64,000 nucleotides of DNA from NCBI RefSeq assembly GCF_025917685.1, contig NZ_CP089518.1, positions 4,465,001-4,529,000 of the forward strand. Reading direction: 5' to 3'. Source of the DNA: Bacillus cereus. GTDB lineage: Bacteria; Bacillota; Bacilli; Bacillales; Bacillaceae_G. A program made the position numbers and the translations under genes. The notes under the pieces were generated by a model, which was not told the origin of the DNA, did not search any database, and saw only the letters and a program-made list of their open reading frames with translations. Below, one piece after another: positions 1 through 7,634 of this stretch; the first letter of the stretch is position 1; each line of letters begins with the position of its first letter.

Positions 1-1
1 A

Positions 2-298
2 GACGAAGGCGCACGCTACGTTGGTGAGTTCGCGATTGGCGTAAACCCATACATCTTACATCCAATGGGAGACATCCTATTCGATGAAAAAATTGATGGC
101 AGCTTCCACTTCACACCTGGACAAGCTTATGACGATGCATGGAACGGCAACAACTCTAACATCCACTGGGATTTAGTATGCATTCAGCGCCCTGAATACG
201 GCGGCGGCGAAATTTACTTCGACGACGTATTAATCCGTAAAGACGGACGCTTCGTTGTATCTGAACTAGAAGCTTTAAACCCAGAGAACTTAAAATAA
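2..298 (+). CDS. ampS: Aminopeptidase M29 family (AmpS-like), C-terminal part
   Basis: This is the last 98 residues of a protein whose start lies left of the window; the reading frame is open from base 2. The segment looks like the C-terminus of M29 metallo-aminopeptidases (AmpS/AmpT), which release N-terminal amino acids in the cytoplasm using two metal ions. Visible family features are the [10 protein letters not shown] stretch and the later HWDLV with its His-Asp pair, which the family uses as metal ligands. A strong intrinsic terminator follows the stop codon. The assignment rests on the C-terminal third only. Confidence 0.85.
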   Translation, partial: DEGARYVGEFAIGVNPYILHPMGDILFDEKIDGSFHFTPGQAYDDAWNGNNSNIHWDLVCIQRPEYGGGEIYFDDVLIRKDGRFVVSELEALNPENLK

Positions 299-306
299 TA
301 ATAAAA

Positions 307-335
307 ACGCTCGGAAGACACTCCGAGCGTTTTTT
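307..335 (+). terminator. Intrinsic terminator after ampS
   Basis: A perfect 9-bp stem, ACGCTCGGA paired with TCCGAGCGT, closes a 6-base loop and is followed by seven T. It ends the aminopeptidase transcript. Confidence 0.92.
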
Positions 336-337
336 TA

Positions 338-772
338 TTAATACTTTAATAAATCTTTCGCCACATCTTCTGGCACTTTAAAACTCATTTTCTTATTTTT
401 CATTTCAACCTCAACATAAGGGACATCTTTATAGACTGTCATAGTACCAATTTCATGCAACTCTTTTTTATCTTTACTCGAATCCAATAATTTCGGTGTA
501 TCCTCTTGATACATTTTAAACGTTTTCCCTTGCGGAGTATCTAAAGGAGCCGATTCCATTTCCCACTTATCCATTTTCATTCCTTCAAACAACTTTTTAA
601 TTTCTTTCTTATCAGTAATTGTTTTTTTATCACTCGAATCAGTAAGCGATTCAATTTCAATTTTTTGTGCTTTTTCTAAGTTCATATCTGCCTTTTCCTT
701 CTTCGTACTACATCCTATTAAAAGAATAGATGTGGTTAGCAGAAATAAAAACAACATACAGATTTTTTTCAT
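338..772 (-). CDS. Small lipoprotein of unknown function
   Basis: A 144-residue protein with a typical lipoprotein signal: MKKI, a hydrophobic stretch, then the lipobox LIGC with Cys at about residue 21. The mature part is Lys/Glu-rich and ends in what looks like a short beta-rich domain. I do not recognise a named family. It is expected on the outer face of the cytoplasmic membrane. It lies downstream of the membrane protein gene at 834-1235 with a 60-base gap, so the two could be cotranscribed. Confidence 0.75.
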   Translation of the reverse strand: MKKICMLFLFLLTTSILLIGCSTKKEKADMNLEKAQKIEIESLTDSSDKKTITDKKEIKKLFEGMKMDKWEMESAPLDTPQGKTFKMYQEDTPKLLDSSKDKKELHEIGTMTVYKDVPYVEVEMKNKKMSFKVPEDVAKDLLKY

Positions 773-833
773 TTCTAATCCCCCTGCTTCTTTAGTCCAT
801 AAAAATGGAAGTAGTGAGTACCATCAATAGCCA

Positions 834-1235
834 TTACTTCCCTACCATTTCTATTTTTACATATGGATTTTCTTTCTCAATAAGCGCCAAGAATTCATCC
901 GTATCTTGCGGCATTGCAATCATATGTACTTTATATGCATTCGTCGTAATTTCAAGAGACTTCCCAACTTGGCGAATAATTCTAATATCTTTCAATACAA
1001 CATCTTCATTTAAAACGCCGTATTTTAGCACACCATTTTCGATTTTATGTTTTTTAATAAATATTTCCCAAACGAGAGGGCCATTTACAATGAAGCATAA
1101 CCCCACCCCAATTAGAGCTGAAACCCAATCCCCTTTTCTTGTAAAGAACATTACAATCGGATATACCACCAGGAAAGCTAACGTTAGACTAACGAAAATT
1201 ATTGCAGACTTACTTCTTTGAATTGGAAAGTTCAT
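834..1235 (-). CDS. Small membrane protein, possibly PH-like domain
   Basis: About 133 residues from the ATG at 1235; a TTG five codons upstream is less likely because the GGTGGTG ribosome site lies between the two. Two hydrophobic segments (roughly residues 10-30 and 40-60) are followed by a soluble beta-rich tail containing IENGVLKYG and LKDIRIIRQVG. That pattern resembles small bacterial proteins with two membrane helices and a PH-like domain. Function unknown; the PH-like suggestion is inference from the pattern. Confidence 0.7.
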   Translation of the reverse strand: MNFPIQRSKSAIIFVSLTLAFLVVYPIVMFFTRKGDWVSALIGVGLCFIVNGPLVWEIFIKKHKIENGVLKYGVLNEDVVLKDIRIIRQVGKSLEITTNAYKVHMIAMPQDTDEFLALIEKENPYVKIEMVGK

Positions 1236-1284
1236 ACCTACACCACCCAACCTAAATTATACCATTATTTCCATTTTAGTTCAT

Positions 1285-1314
1285 AAAAAAAGATCATTTA
1301 TAAATGACCTTTTT
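1285..1314 (-). terminator. Intrinsic terminator after acetyltransferase pair
   Basis: On the minus strand a stem around GGTCATTTATAAATGATC is followed by a T run. It overlaps the stop codon of the GNAT gene ending at 1313. Confidence 0.8.
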
Positions 1315-1804
1315 AAACGATATATCTATAAAATTTCTTATCTACCTCTAACACCGGAAAACTTTTTGGTAACCCTTCTATACTCACGCTTTGAAAACCA
1401 TTCTTTTCGTAAAAACGGTGTGCTGCTAGAAATTTAACTGTTGTTCCTAAATAAATGTCTTCCAAGTTCTTTTCCTTCGCCCAAGAAATTGCCGTTTGAA
1501 GTAACATATGTGATGCACCCCATTCTTTTCCGCGGAACTCTTTCTTCACGAACATTTTTCTTAATGCTACTTGATCATTCCCAATATCTAATAAAGCTAC
1601 CGTTCCAACTACTTTACCATCATAAGTTGCTACCCAAAAATTTCCGTTGTCCCTTTGATAGAACGTTTCTATTTCTAGTAAGTCCGGCTGCTCTTCTTTC
1701 GTAATTGGGACATTGTACTCTTTTTGCTGAATATGAACAATGAGATCTACTACTTCATCTTGAAACTTATTTTCATAAGAAATAATACAAATCTTCTCGT
1801 TCAT
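1313..1804 (-). CDS. GNAT family N-acetyltransferase
   Basis: About 163 residues. The acetyl-CoA-binding segment is visible as VALRKMFVKKEFRGKEWGAS, followed by LYLGTTVKFLAAHRFYEKNGF, the classic beta4-alpha3 and C-terminal GNAT elements. The start is placed at ATG 1804 because it overlaps the stop of the upstream acetyltransferase as ATGA, which suggests translational coupling; an in-frame ATG at 1819 is possible. Substrate unknown. Confidence 0.85.
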   Translation of the reverse strand: MNEKICIISYENKFQDEVVDLIVHIQQKEYNVPITKEEQPDLLEIETFYQRDNGNFWVATYDGKVVGTVALLDIGNDQVALRKMFVKKEFRGKEWGASHMLLQTAISWAKEKNLEDIYLGTTVKFLAAHRFYEKNGFQSVSIEGLPKSFPVLEVDKKFYRYIV

Positions 1805-2349
1805 CGAATCTTCTTCCATTCTGAAGCTAGTAAACTATACACAGCGATATCTTGAAAATGATCATATACCCATTCTTCATCTCTTAAAACCCCATCTAAC
1901 TTAAACCCTAAACGTTCTGGGATTGCACGACTTTTCACATTTTCAACACCGCACCTGATTTCAATTTTATTCAGCTTTAAATTTTCAAATGCATAGTGAA
2001 GCACAGTTTTCACACTTCGCGTCATAATACCTTTTCCACCAGCATCTTCTGCAAGATAATATCCAAGGCTCGTCGCTTTTTTACCCCAGCTCACCGGATG
2101 AATCCCCACCATCCCAACGAGCTTTCCTTTATAACGTATACCAGTTTCAAACCCATCTCCTTCTGCAAATTTCTTTAACCACATCGGAAAAATCTCATTA
2201 TACGCATCAGCAGATTTCGTCCCATCTACCCATGGAAGCCATCTTCTTAAATGGGTACGATTCTGATCTATTAATTCATATAGTTCCTCTTTATGATGTT
2301 TTTCTAATAGTTGTAGTTCAATTTCATCATCTACTCGAAGTGTGAACAT
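1801..2349 (-). CDS. RimJ/RimL-type ribosomal-protein-like acetyltransferase
   Basis: A 182-residue GNAT of the RimL/YdaF type. Recognisable elements are LRRWLPWVDGT near residue 35, GIHPVSWGKKATSLGYYLAEDAGGKGIMT (split across the acetyl-CoA site), and NVKSRAIPERLGFKLDGVLRDEEW near the C-terminus. Members acetylate N-termini of ribosomal proteins or small molecules; the substrate here cannot be read from sequence. It is first in a two-gene unit with the GNAT at 1313-1804, with a 4-bp stop-start overlap. Confidence 0.87.
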   Translation of the reverse strand: MFTLRVDDEIELQLLEKHHKEELYELIDQNRTHLRRWLPWVDGTKSADAYNEIFPMWLKKFAEGDGFETGIRYKGKLVGMVGIHPVSWGKKATSLGYYLAEDAGGKGIMTRSVKTVLHYAFENLKLNKIEIRCGVENVKSRAIPERLGFKLDGVLRDEEWVYDHFQDIAVYSLLASEWKKIR

Positions 2350-2412
2350 GTTTTTTATCCCCTTTTAGTTTTCTTATTATTCTAACACTTAAAGGTGCAA
2401 AATGTTAAATAT

Positions 2413-3309
2413 TCATACTTTTTTTGGTTTTATTTGTATAAAACCAGAAGAATACAATACACCCGTAACAACTAATATCATTCCTACGGATTGTGCGGGC
2501 GTTATATTCACTCCTTCAATAAAAGAAATAAACATTGTAACAACAGGTACTAGATTAAAAAATAAGGATGTTCTTGCTGTCCCAATTTGAGCAATTCCAT
2601 TATTCCACCATAAGTAACCGAGCACACTCATTCCAATTGCCATAAAAAGAATCGCTCCCCAAGCTAACAAAGGAATTTCCAAAACTGGTACTATACTTTT
2701 TTGAGTGAAAGATATCACAATAAAAGCAAGGGCACCAATAGTCATCGTATATGTCGTAGTTTGTATTGGGCTACCAGTTTTAATAAACCTTCTGCCTAGC
2801 ACACCGTATAACGCCCAGCAAATATTCCCTAACAAAATATAAAAATCTCCTTTTGAAAATGATAAATTTTGTAGTATTGCAAACGAACCTTGTGTAAGTA
2901 CAAAGACAACACCTAGTAATGCAAGTAACATTCCGATACCTTGGCGCTTTATGATTTTCTCTCGTAAAATGACACTTGCTAACAGCGTCGTAACGAACGG
3001 GTTCGTCGCCATAATCAGTGCACCATTAATAGCTTCTGTATGTTTCATACCTAAAAAGAAAAAGAAGTTAAAACCGAATACACCAACAATACCTAGCAAA
3101 AGGTAATAAGTCCTATTCTCCCTCCATACCGCTACCTCAAAATCTTTTCGTATTTTTAACAAACATAACATCACAAATGCAGCAATTCCAAAGCGCCATG
3201 CTGCTATATGAATCGCTTCAAAATACTGCACGGCATATTTCGAAGCATTAAATGTCCCACCAGTGAAAATTGCAAATCCAAGTAACTGAGCGTATACTTT
3301 ATTCTTCAT
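2413..3309 (-). CDS. EamA/DMT family transporter
   Basis: A 298-residue integral membrane protein with about ten hydrophobic segments in two similar halves, the layout of the drug/metabolite transporter superfamily (EamA repeats). TEAINGALIMATNPFVTTLLA and LFFNLVPVVTMFIS are the typical helix pairs of each half. Its start overlaps the end of the MerR regulator gene by 11 bp, so the two are one transcription unit and the regulator probably controls the exporter. The exported compound is unknown. Confidence 0.88.
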   Translation of the reverse strand: MKNKVYAQLLGFAIFTGGTFNASKYAVQYFEAIHIAAWRFGIAAFVMLCLLKIRKDFEVAVWRENRTYYLLLGIVGVFGFNFFFFLGMKHTEAINGALIMATNPFVTTLLASVILREKIIKRQGIGMLLALLGVVFVLTQGSFAILQNLSFSKGDFYILLGNICWALYGVLGRRFIKTGSPIQTTTYTMTIGALAFIVISFTQKSIVPVLEIPLLAWGAILFMAIGMSVLGYLWWNNGIAQIGTARTSLFFNLVPVVTMFISFIEGVNITPAQSVGMILVVTGVLYSSGFIQIKPKKV

Positions 3310-3712
3310 TGTCAGCCTCCGATTTTTCCCCTTCTAAAAAACCGTAATAAATTTCTAGCTTCTCCTCCGTTAACTGAACAACTTTTTGCAATTGTTCCTG
3401 CTGTTCTTTTAATCGCTCCAAGTGAGTTGTTAAAATTGAAATTCTCTTTTTTACTTTCGCTGGTACTTCCTCTTTTCTCTGCCTAATCTCCTCTATAATA
3501 CATCCATCACTTGCAAACTCAGCCATCTCTTCTAATGACATTCCAGTTTGTTTTAACGAATATAAAAATTTTAATAGACGCACATCACCTTCTGTATATT
3601 GACGAATCCCGCTATTTCGCGTTGGTGGTGGTAATAATCCTAATTTCTCATAGTAACGCAAAGTATGAATGCCCATCCCTGTTAATTCTGCTACTTCACC
3701 GATTTTATACAT
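3299..3712 (-). CDS. MerR family transcriptional regulator
   Basis: A 137-residue protein. An N-terminal MerR winged helix (YKIGEVAELTGMGIHTLRYYEKLGLL, shown in part) is followed by wing 2 and a coiled-coil dimerisation helix around residues 80-120 rich in Glu/Gln/Leu. A lone Cys sits in FASDGC at about residue 70, and no CXC metal site is visible, so an organic effector is more likely than a metal. Its promoter has the 19-bp spacer and central palindrome typical of MerR-controlled promoters. It overlaps the downstream EamA transporter gene. Confidence 0.92.
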   Translation of the reverse strand: MYKIGEVAELTGMGIHTLRYYEKLGLLPPPTRNSGIRQYTEGDVRLLKFLYSLKQTGMSLEEMAEFASDGCIIEEIRQRKEEVPAKVKKRISILTTHLERLKEQQEQLQKVVQLTEEKLEIYYGFLEGEKSEADNEE

Positions 3713-3739
3713 GTTCTCTCCCCCTTATTTTATATTTTC

Positions 3740-3770
3740 ATCTTACAACCTAGAGTTAACTCTAGGTCAA
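3740..3770 (-). promoter_or_regulatory. MerR-type promoter with operator palindrome
   Basis: On the minus strand TTGACC (3770-3765) and TAAGAT (3745-3740) are separated by 19 bases, the over-long spacer characteristic of MerR-activated promoters. A perfect 20-bp palindrome, ACCTAGAGTTAACTCTAGGT (3748-3767), fills the spacer. It drives the MerR-EamA operon and is most simply read as autoregulation. Confidence 0.85.
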
Positions 3771-3794
3771 TACGTAAATAAAAAACCAACTATA

Positions 3795-3822
3795 TATGAT
3801 TGATATCTAGATATGAATCATA
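3795..3822. promoter_or_regulatory. Near-perfect 28-bp palindrome upstream of padR
   Basis: TATGATT and AATCATA flank a central ATATCTAGATAT. The 28-base element is self-complementary apart from one mismatched pair. It ends 12 bases before the PadR start codon, where an autorepressor would bind. No strong ribosome site lies between it and the ATG. Confidence 0.6.
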
Positions 3823-3834
3823 CATAGTTAAAGT

Positions 3835-4179
3835 ATGGAAAAAAATGATAATTTTATAATTCAATTAAGAAAAGGTGTTTTTGATCTCGCTATTTTGTCT
3901 TTAATAAGTAAACAACCTATGTACGGATATGAAATCACAAGCGCATTACAAGAAATCCCTGTATTCCATATTCCAAATGGTTCGATTTACCCTATATTAA
4001 ATCGAATCACAAAAAACAATTGGGCTGTTTCCTATTGGGAAGAGTCTGGTGATGGCCCAAAAAGAAAATACTATCGAATTACAGACGAAGGGAGAGAAAT
4101 TTTATATAGTCGCTTACATGATTATGATGCAGTGTATCAAGCTCTAATGTTACTAGCTAAAGGAGAGGATAAAAAATGA
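3835..4179 (+). CDS. PadR family transcriptional regulator
   Basis: A 114-residue PadR winged-helix protein. FDLAILSLISKQPMYGYEI, then FHIPNGSIYPILNRI, GPKRKYYRITDEG and a short C-terminal dimerisation helix follow family order and length. PadR proteins of this size are repressors that sense small molecules. The stop overlaps the start of the HAAS-domain membrane protein gene by 4 bp, a common two-gene arrangement in Firmicutes. A palindrome just upstream is the likely operator. Confidence 0.92.
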   Translation: MEKNDNFIIQLRKGVFDLAILSLISKQPMYGYEITSALQEIPVFHIPNGSIYPILNRITKNNWAVSYWEESGDGPKRKYYRITDEGREILYSRLHDYDAVYQALMLLAKGEDKK

Positions 4180-4838
4180 ACAAAGAACAATTCTTTGCAA
4201 ATGAACTCATTACTTCTTTCTTACAGGATTTCCACAAAGGTTTAATGAACTTACCTACGTCAGCAAGAGAACAACATGTGCTCGAAATCAAATCCGATTT
4301 ATATGAAAATGCATTAAGTAAAGAAAGTGAAGGGATACCATCAGCAAGCATTCCTTCACAAGTGATTGAAGAATTTCTTCCTCCAAAAGAATTAGCACAG
4401 GAAATTGCAGTAGAATATACAGATGTTATTCAACATGCACAGCAATCTACAAATACATTTATCAAATACTTTACTGGGTTCTCAGTTGCTCCACTCGGTG
4501 CTCTATCAACGCCTATCGCACTAGGTTTTATAAATATTTCAGCTAACTTACCATTTTTGTTAGCCTTTATTGCAAGCAACATTTGGTTCATCTATAGGGA
4601 AAATCATTGGAATACAGATTTATTAAAGTTTTTTAAAACAGTTATTACCTTTAGTTCTAGCGTTTTAATTGCTCTTCCATTTGCATTTTTCGCGATTCGA
4701 ATTATGATAACAAAACAATTCGATATGTTTTCATTCTATTATTTAATTGGATATGTACTTTTTAGTTCACTATATATGGTTTTATTAAAACAACTATACA
4801 AAAAGAATAAACAATACCAACATATCAACGCTTTTTAA
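4176..4838 (+). CDS. HAAS (DUF1700-like) domain membrane protein
   Basis: A 220-residue protein. The first 95 residues are helical and acidic (LMNLPTSAREQHVLEIKSDL, then VIEEFLPPKELAQEIAVEY), the pattern of the HAAS domain found beside PadR regulators. Four hydrophobic segments follow (about 105-125, 128-145, 155-175, 185-205). It is coupled to padR by an ATGA overlap. In such pairs the membrane protein is thought to link membrane state to the regulator, but its exact job is not established. Confidence 0.8.
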   Translation: MNKEQFFANELITSFLQDFHKGLMNLPTSAREQHVLEIKSDLYENALSKESEGIPSASIPSQVIEEFLPPKELAQEIAVEYTDVIQHAQQSTNTFIKYFTGFSVAPLGALSTPIALGFINISANLPFLLAFIASNIWFIYRENHWNTDLLKFFKTVITFSSSVLIALPFAFFAIRIMITKQFDMFSFYYLIGYVLFSSLYMVLLKQLYKKNKQYQHINAF

Positions 4839-4855
4839 AATATATCAAACACAAT

Positions 4856-4892
4856 AAAAAAAGACGCACAGCTAAGCTATGCGTCTTTTTTA
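4856..4892. terminator. Bidirectional terminator between HAAS gene and murC
   Basis: AAAAAGACGCA pairs with TGCGTCTTTTT around an 11-base loop, with A and T runs on both sides. It serves both converging transcripts. Confidence 0.9.
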
Positions 4893-6203
4893 TTACTTCT
4901 CTGCAACTTGAACTTCTTTTACGTAAGCTGCTTCGAATTTTTGGATGTCTCCTGCGCCCATGAAAATTAAAACGCCGTTTTTATGTTTCTTTAATACATC
5001 CGTTGTTGTATCTGTAATTAGTTCTGCACCGTCAATACGCTTTTGCAGATCTTCAATTGTTAATTCACCTTTGTTTTCGCGCGCTGATCCGAAAATATCA
5101 CATAAGTATACTTGGTCAGCTTTGCTTAGGCTTTCAGCAAACTCATCTAAGAACTTTTCTGTACGTGAGAATGTGTGCGGCTGGAATACAGCGACAACTT
5201 CACGCTCTGGATGTTTTTGACGAGCTGCTTCAATCGTTGCATTAATTTCTGTCGGATGGTGTGCATAGTCATCGATGATAACTTGCTCTCCCATTGGCTT
5301 TTCATTAAAGCGACGTTTTACGCCTTCAAAAGTTGTTAGCTGATGCTTAACTGCTTCTACATCAACGTTTTCATAATGGCAAAGCGCAATTACTGCTAAT
5401 GCATTTAATACGCTGTGATCGCCATATCCTGTGATTTTGAACGTATCATAATACGTATTACGAACAAATACATCGAATATAGTACCATCAGTTCTCTTTT
5501 GGATGTTACGTGCTTGGAAATCATTATCTTCTCCAAATCCATAGAAAATAACAGGTACTTTCGCTTGAATTTTTTGAAGTTCTTCATCATCACCACATGC
5601 AATAATGCCCTTTTTCACTTGCAATGCCATCTCTTGGAATGCACTGAATACATCATTGATGTCTGAAAAATAATCCGGGTGATCGAAATCAATATTTGTC
5701 ATGATTGCATAGTCTGGATAGTAAGACAAGAAATGACGACGATACTCACAAGCTTCAAATACAAAATACTTACTATTTTCTACCCCATGCCCAGTTCCAT
5801 CTCCAATAAGGTAAGATGTTGGGTGTGCGCCTTGCATTACATGGGCTAACAAACCTGTAGTTGATGTTTTTCCATGTGCACCAGTTACAGCAACACTTGT
5901 GTACTGATTCATAAGATCACCTAAGAAGTGATGGTAACGATGTACTGGGATATTTAATTCTTTTGCTGCTACGATTTCTTCATGCGTATCAGGAAATGCA
6001 TTTCCTGCGATAATCACTTGTCCTTCTTTAATATTATTTTTATCAAAAGGAAGGATGGAAATACCACGCTTTTCCAATGCTGTTTGTGTAAAGAAACGCT
6101 TTTCATAATCAGACCCTTGAACAGTATGCTTCATGTCATGAAGAATTTGCGCTAATGAACTCATTCCTGTTCCTTTAATTCCTACAAAATGGTAAACTGT
6201 CAT
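4893..6203 (-). CDS. murC: UDP-N-acetylmuramate--L-alanine ligase MurC
   Basis: A 436-residue cytoplasmic ligase that adds L-Ala to UDP-MurNAc with ATP, the first amino acid of the peptidoglycan stem peptide. The N-terminal nucleotide-binding motif [15 protein letters not shown], the ATP loop [10 protein letters not shown] near residue 108, the central [11 protein letters not shown], and the C-terminal domain with [10 protein letters not shown] and [10 protein letters not shown] are all present. Length matches B. subtilis MurC. As in B. subtilis it lies downstream of sftA, here with a nicotinate phosphoribosyltransferase gene between them. Confidence 0.97.
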   Translation of the reverse strand: MTVYHFVGIKGTGMSSLAQILHDMKHTVQGSDYEKRFFTQTALEKRGISILPFDKNNIKEGQVIIAGNAFPDTHEEIVAAKELNIPVHRYHHFLGDLMNQYTSVAVTGAHGKTSTTGLLAHVMQGAHPTSYLIGDGTGHGVENSKYFVFEACEYRRHFLSYYPDYAIMTNIDFDHPDYFSDINDVFSAFQEMALQVKKGIIACGDDEELQKIQAKVPVIFYGFGEDNDFQARNIQKRTDGTIFDVFVRNTYYDTFKITGYGDHSVLNALAVIALCHYENVDVEAVKHQLTTFEGVKRRFNEKPMGEQVIIDDYAHHPTEINATIEAARQKHPEREVVAVFQPHTFSRTEKFLDEFAESLSKADQVYLCDIFGSARENKGELTIEDLQKRIDGAELITDTTTDVLKKHKNGVLIFMGAGDIQKFEAAYVKEVQVAEK

Positions 6204-6296
6204 CTTAAAGAACCTCCAACATTTCGAACTAATACAACGGCCTATCTATAAGACAGTATATGAATCTTTTCTTATTTTGGTAATCATCATACATTT

Positions 6297-6333
6297 CTGA
6301 TAAGCGAAGTTTTCTTTAATCTTCACTTATCAG
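6297..6333. other. Intergenic stem-loop upstream of murC
   Basis: CTGATAAGCGAAG and CTTCACTTATCAG pair with one mismatch around an 11-base loop. No T run follows on either strand, so it is not an ordinary terminator. It sits in the 251-base gap upstream of murC and could be a leader structure or protein site. The rest of the gap (6204-6412) shows nothing else I can name. Confidence 0.5.
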
Positions 6334-6412
6334 GATAACCACGTACGTACTTCTTTTTATGTCCATAACAAACTTATTATAGCAAAAAATCAGCTGTTAT
6401 ACTATGATAACA

Positions 6413-6448
6413 GAAAAACTGATAGGGTCAATCACCTATCAGTTTTTC
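6413..6448 (-). terminator. Intrinsic terminator after nicotinate phosphoribosyltransferase
   Basis: A 14-bp stem, GAAAAACTGATAGG with CCTATCAGTTTTTC, ends the minus-strand transcript. Confidence 0.88.
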
Positions 6449-6454
6449 TCATTT

Positions 6455-7573
6455 TTACATATCTTCTTTTGTTTCTAATTGAACACGCTCTAGACGTGGA
6501 TTTGGACGGTATTTACGACCAGCTTTTGCTTCTGGTTTTCCATTTAATTCTACGTTATCACCAGTAAAGCCAATATTCATTTTTAATAAGCTACTTCCTA
6601 CTCCGTATATATCGACAGGAACATTTTGAGCTTCAAATTCACGAATACGCTTCTCATCAAAACCACCAGTTACAACGATATCTACATGTTGGAACCCTTC
6701 CTCATCAAGAGCCTTACGAAGTGCAAATACAAGCGATGGATTTACACCACGTGGATCAAATGTTCCAAGTACTTCTGGGTGACGAATGAAGTATTGATCA
6801 ATCATTGTACGAGACGTATCGACACGCACACCTTTTAATGTTGATCCAAATTCACGCGCTACGCGAAGTGCATCTGTAATGACATCATTATTGTAATCAA
6901 TTAATACAACTAATTCATCTTCTGGGAATTTTTTATGATACGCTTTTGCAGCTTCAACAACATCACCATTAAACATTTGAATTAATGCGTGAGGCATCGT
7001 CCCCATACCACTTCTGCCCCACCACTCATTCATTGCATGCGTCGCTTGTGCGCTCATACCTCCGATGTATGCCGCATAACCGTCACCAGCTTGTTGCGTA
7101 TAATGATCATCACGATCTCCCATGAAAATAACTGGTTTTTCTTTATCTACACTACGTGCAGCTTGGACAACGTTATATACGTTTGTCGCAACTGATGTAC
7201 GACGAGCTAAAATCCCATCAATTACACCTTCTAAAAATCCGAAATTTTCATAAGGACCATGAATTGTTAAAACAGTTTCAAACGGACTAATATTATCGCC
7301 ATCCTTTAAAGAATAAATTTCTAATTCCTCAGGATTTTTGGCAAATGTTTGTAGCAATGCGATTACCTCATCTGTTCCGCAAAGAACCGCATGTTCTTTT
7401 TGGAAAAACTGCATCGTTACAACACTTTTCGGGCGAAATTCTTCAATGATTTCTCTAGTTTTTAAAAAGTAAACGGCAGAGAACCAACCTTCTCCAACAC
7501 GTTCATCAAATTTAAATGTTTTATTTGTTAGTCGATTTATTTCACCTTTTAATTTTAATTCAATTTCTTTCAT
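6455..7573 (-). CDS. Nicotinate phosphoribosyltransferase
   Basis: A 372-residue enzyme of the short nicotinate phosphoribosyltransferase type, which converts nicotinate and PRPP to nicotinate mononucleotide in NAD salvage. Diagnostic stretches are FETVLTIHGPYENFGFLEG, the phosphate-binding barrel end VTGGFDEKRI and VDIYGVGSSLL, and an acidic DYNNDVITDAL segment. It sits between sftA and murC, a position I do not know to be occupied in B. subtilis. A terminator follows, so it probably has its own transcript end. Confidence 0.88.
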   Translation of the reverse strand: MKEIELKLKGEINRLTNKTFKFDERVGEGWFSAVYFLKTREIIEEFRPKSVVTMQFFQKEHAVLCGTDEVIALLQTFAKNPEELEIYSLKDGDNISPFETVLTIHGPYENFGFLEGVIDGILARRTSVATNVYNVVQAARSVDKEKPVIFMGDRDDHYTQQAGDGYAAYIGGMSAQATHAMNEWWGRSGMGTMPHALIQMFNGDVVEAAKAYHKKFPEDELVVLIDYNNDVITDALRVAREFGSTLKGVRVDTSRTMIDQYFIRHPEVLGTFDPRGVNPSLVFALRKALDEEGFQHVDIVVTGGFDEKRIREFEAQNVPVDIYGVGSSLLKMNIGFTGDNVELNGKPEAKAGRKYRPNPRLERVQLETKEDM

Positions 7574-7634
7574 GTCGCTTTACTCCCTACTTTACTATCC
7601 AACATTTTCTCTTAGTATACAGCAAAACCGTTTC

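Noticed and set aside
805..1221. 138-codon plus-strand frame opposite the PH-like gene
   Set aside because: Exact shadow of the minus-strand gene, which has membrane segments and a ribosome site.
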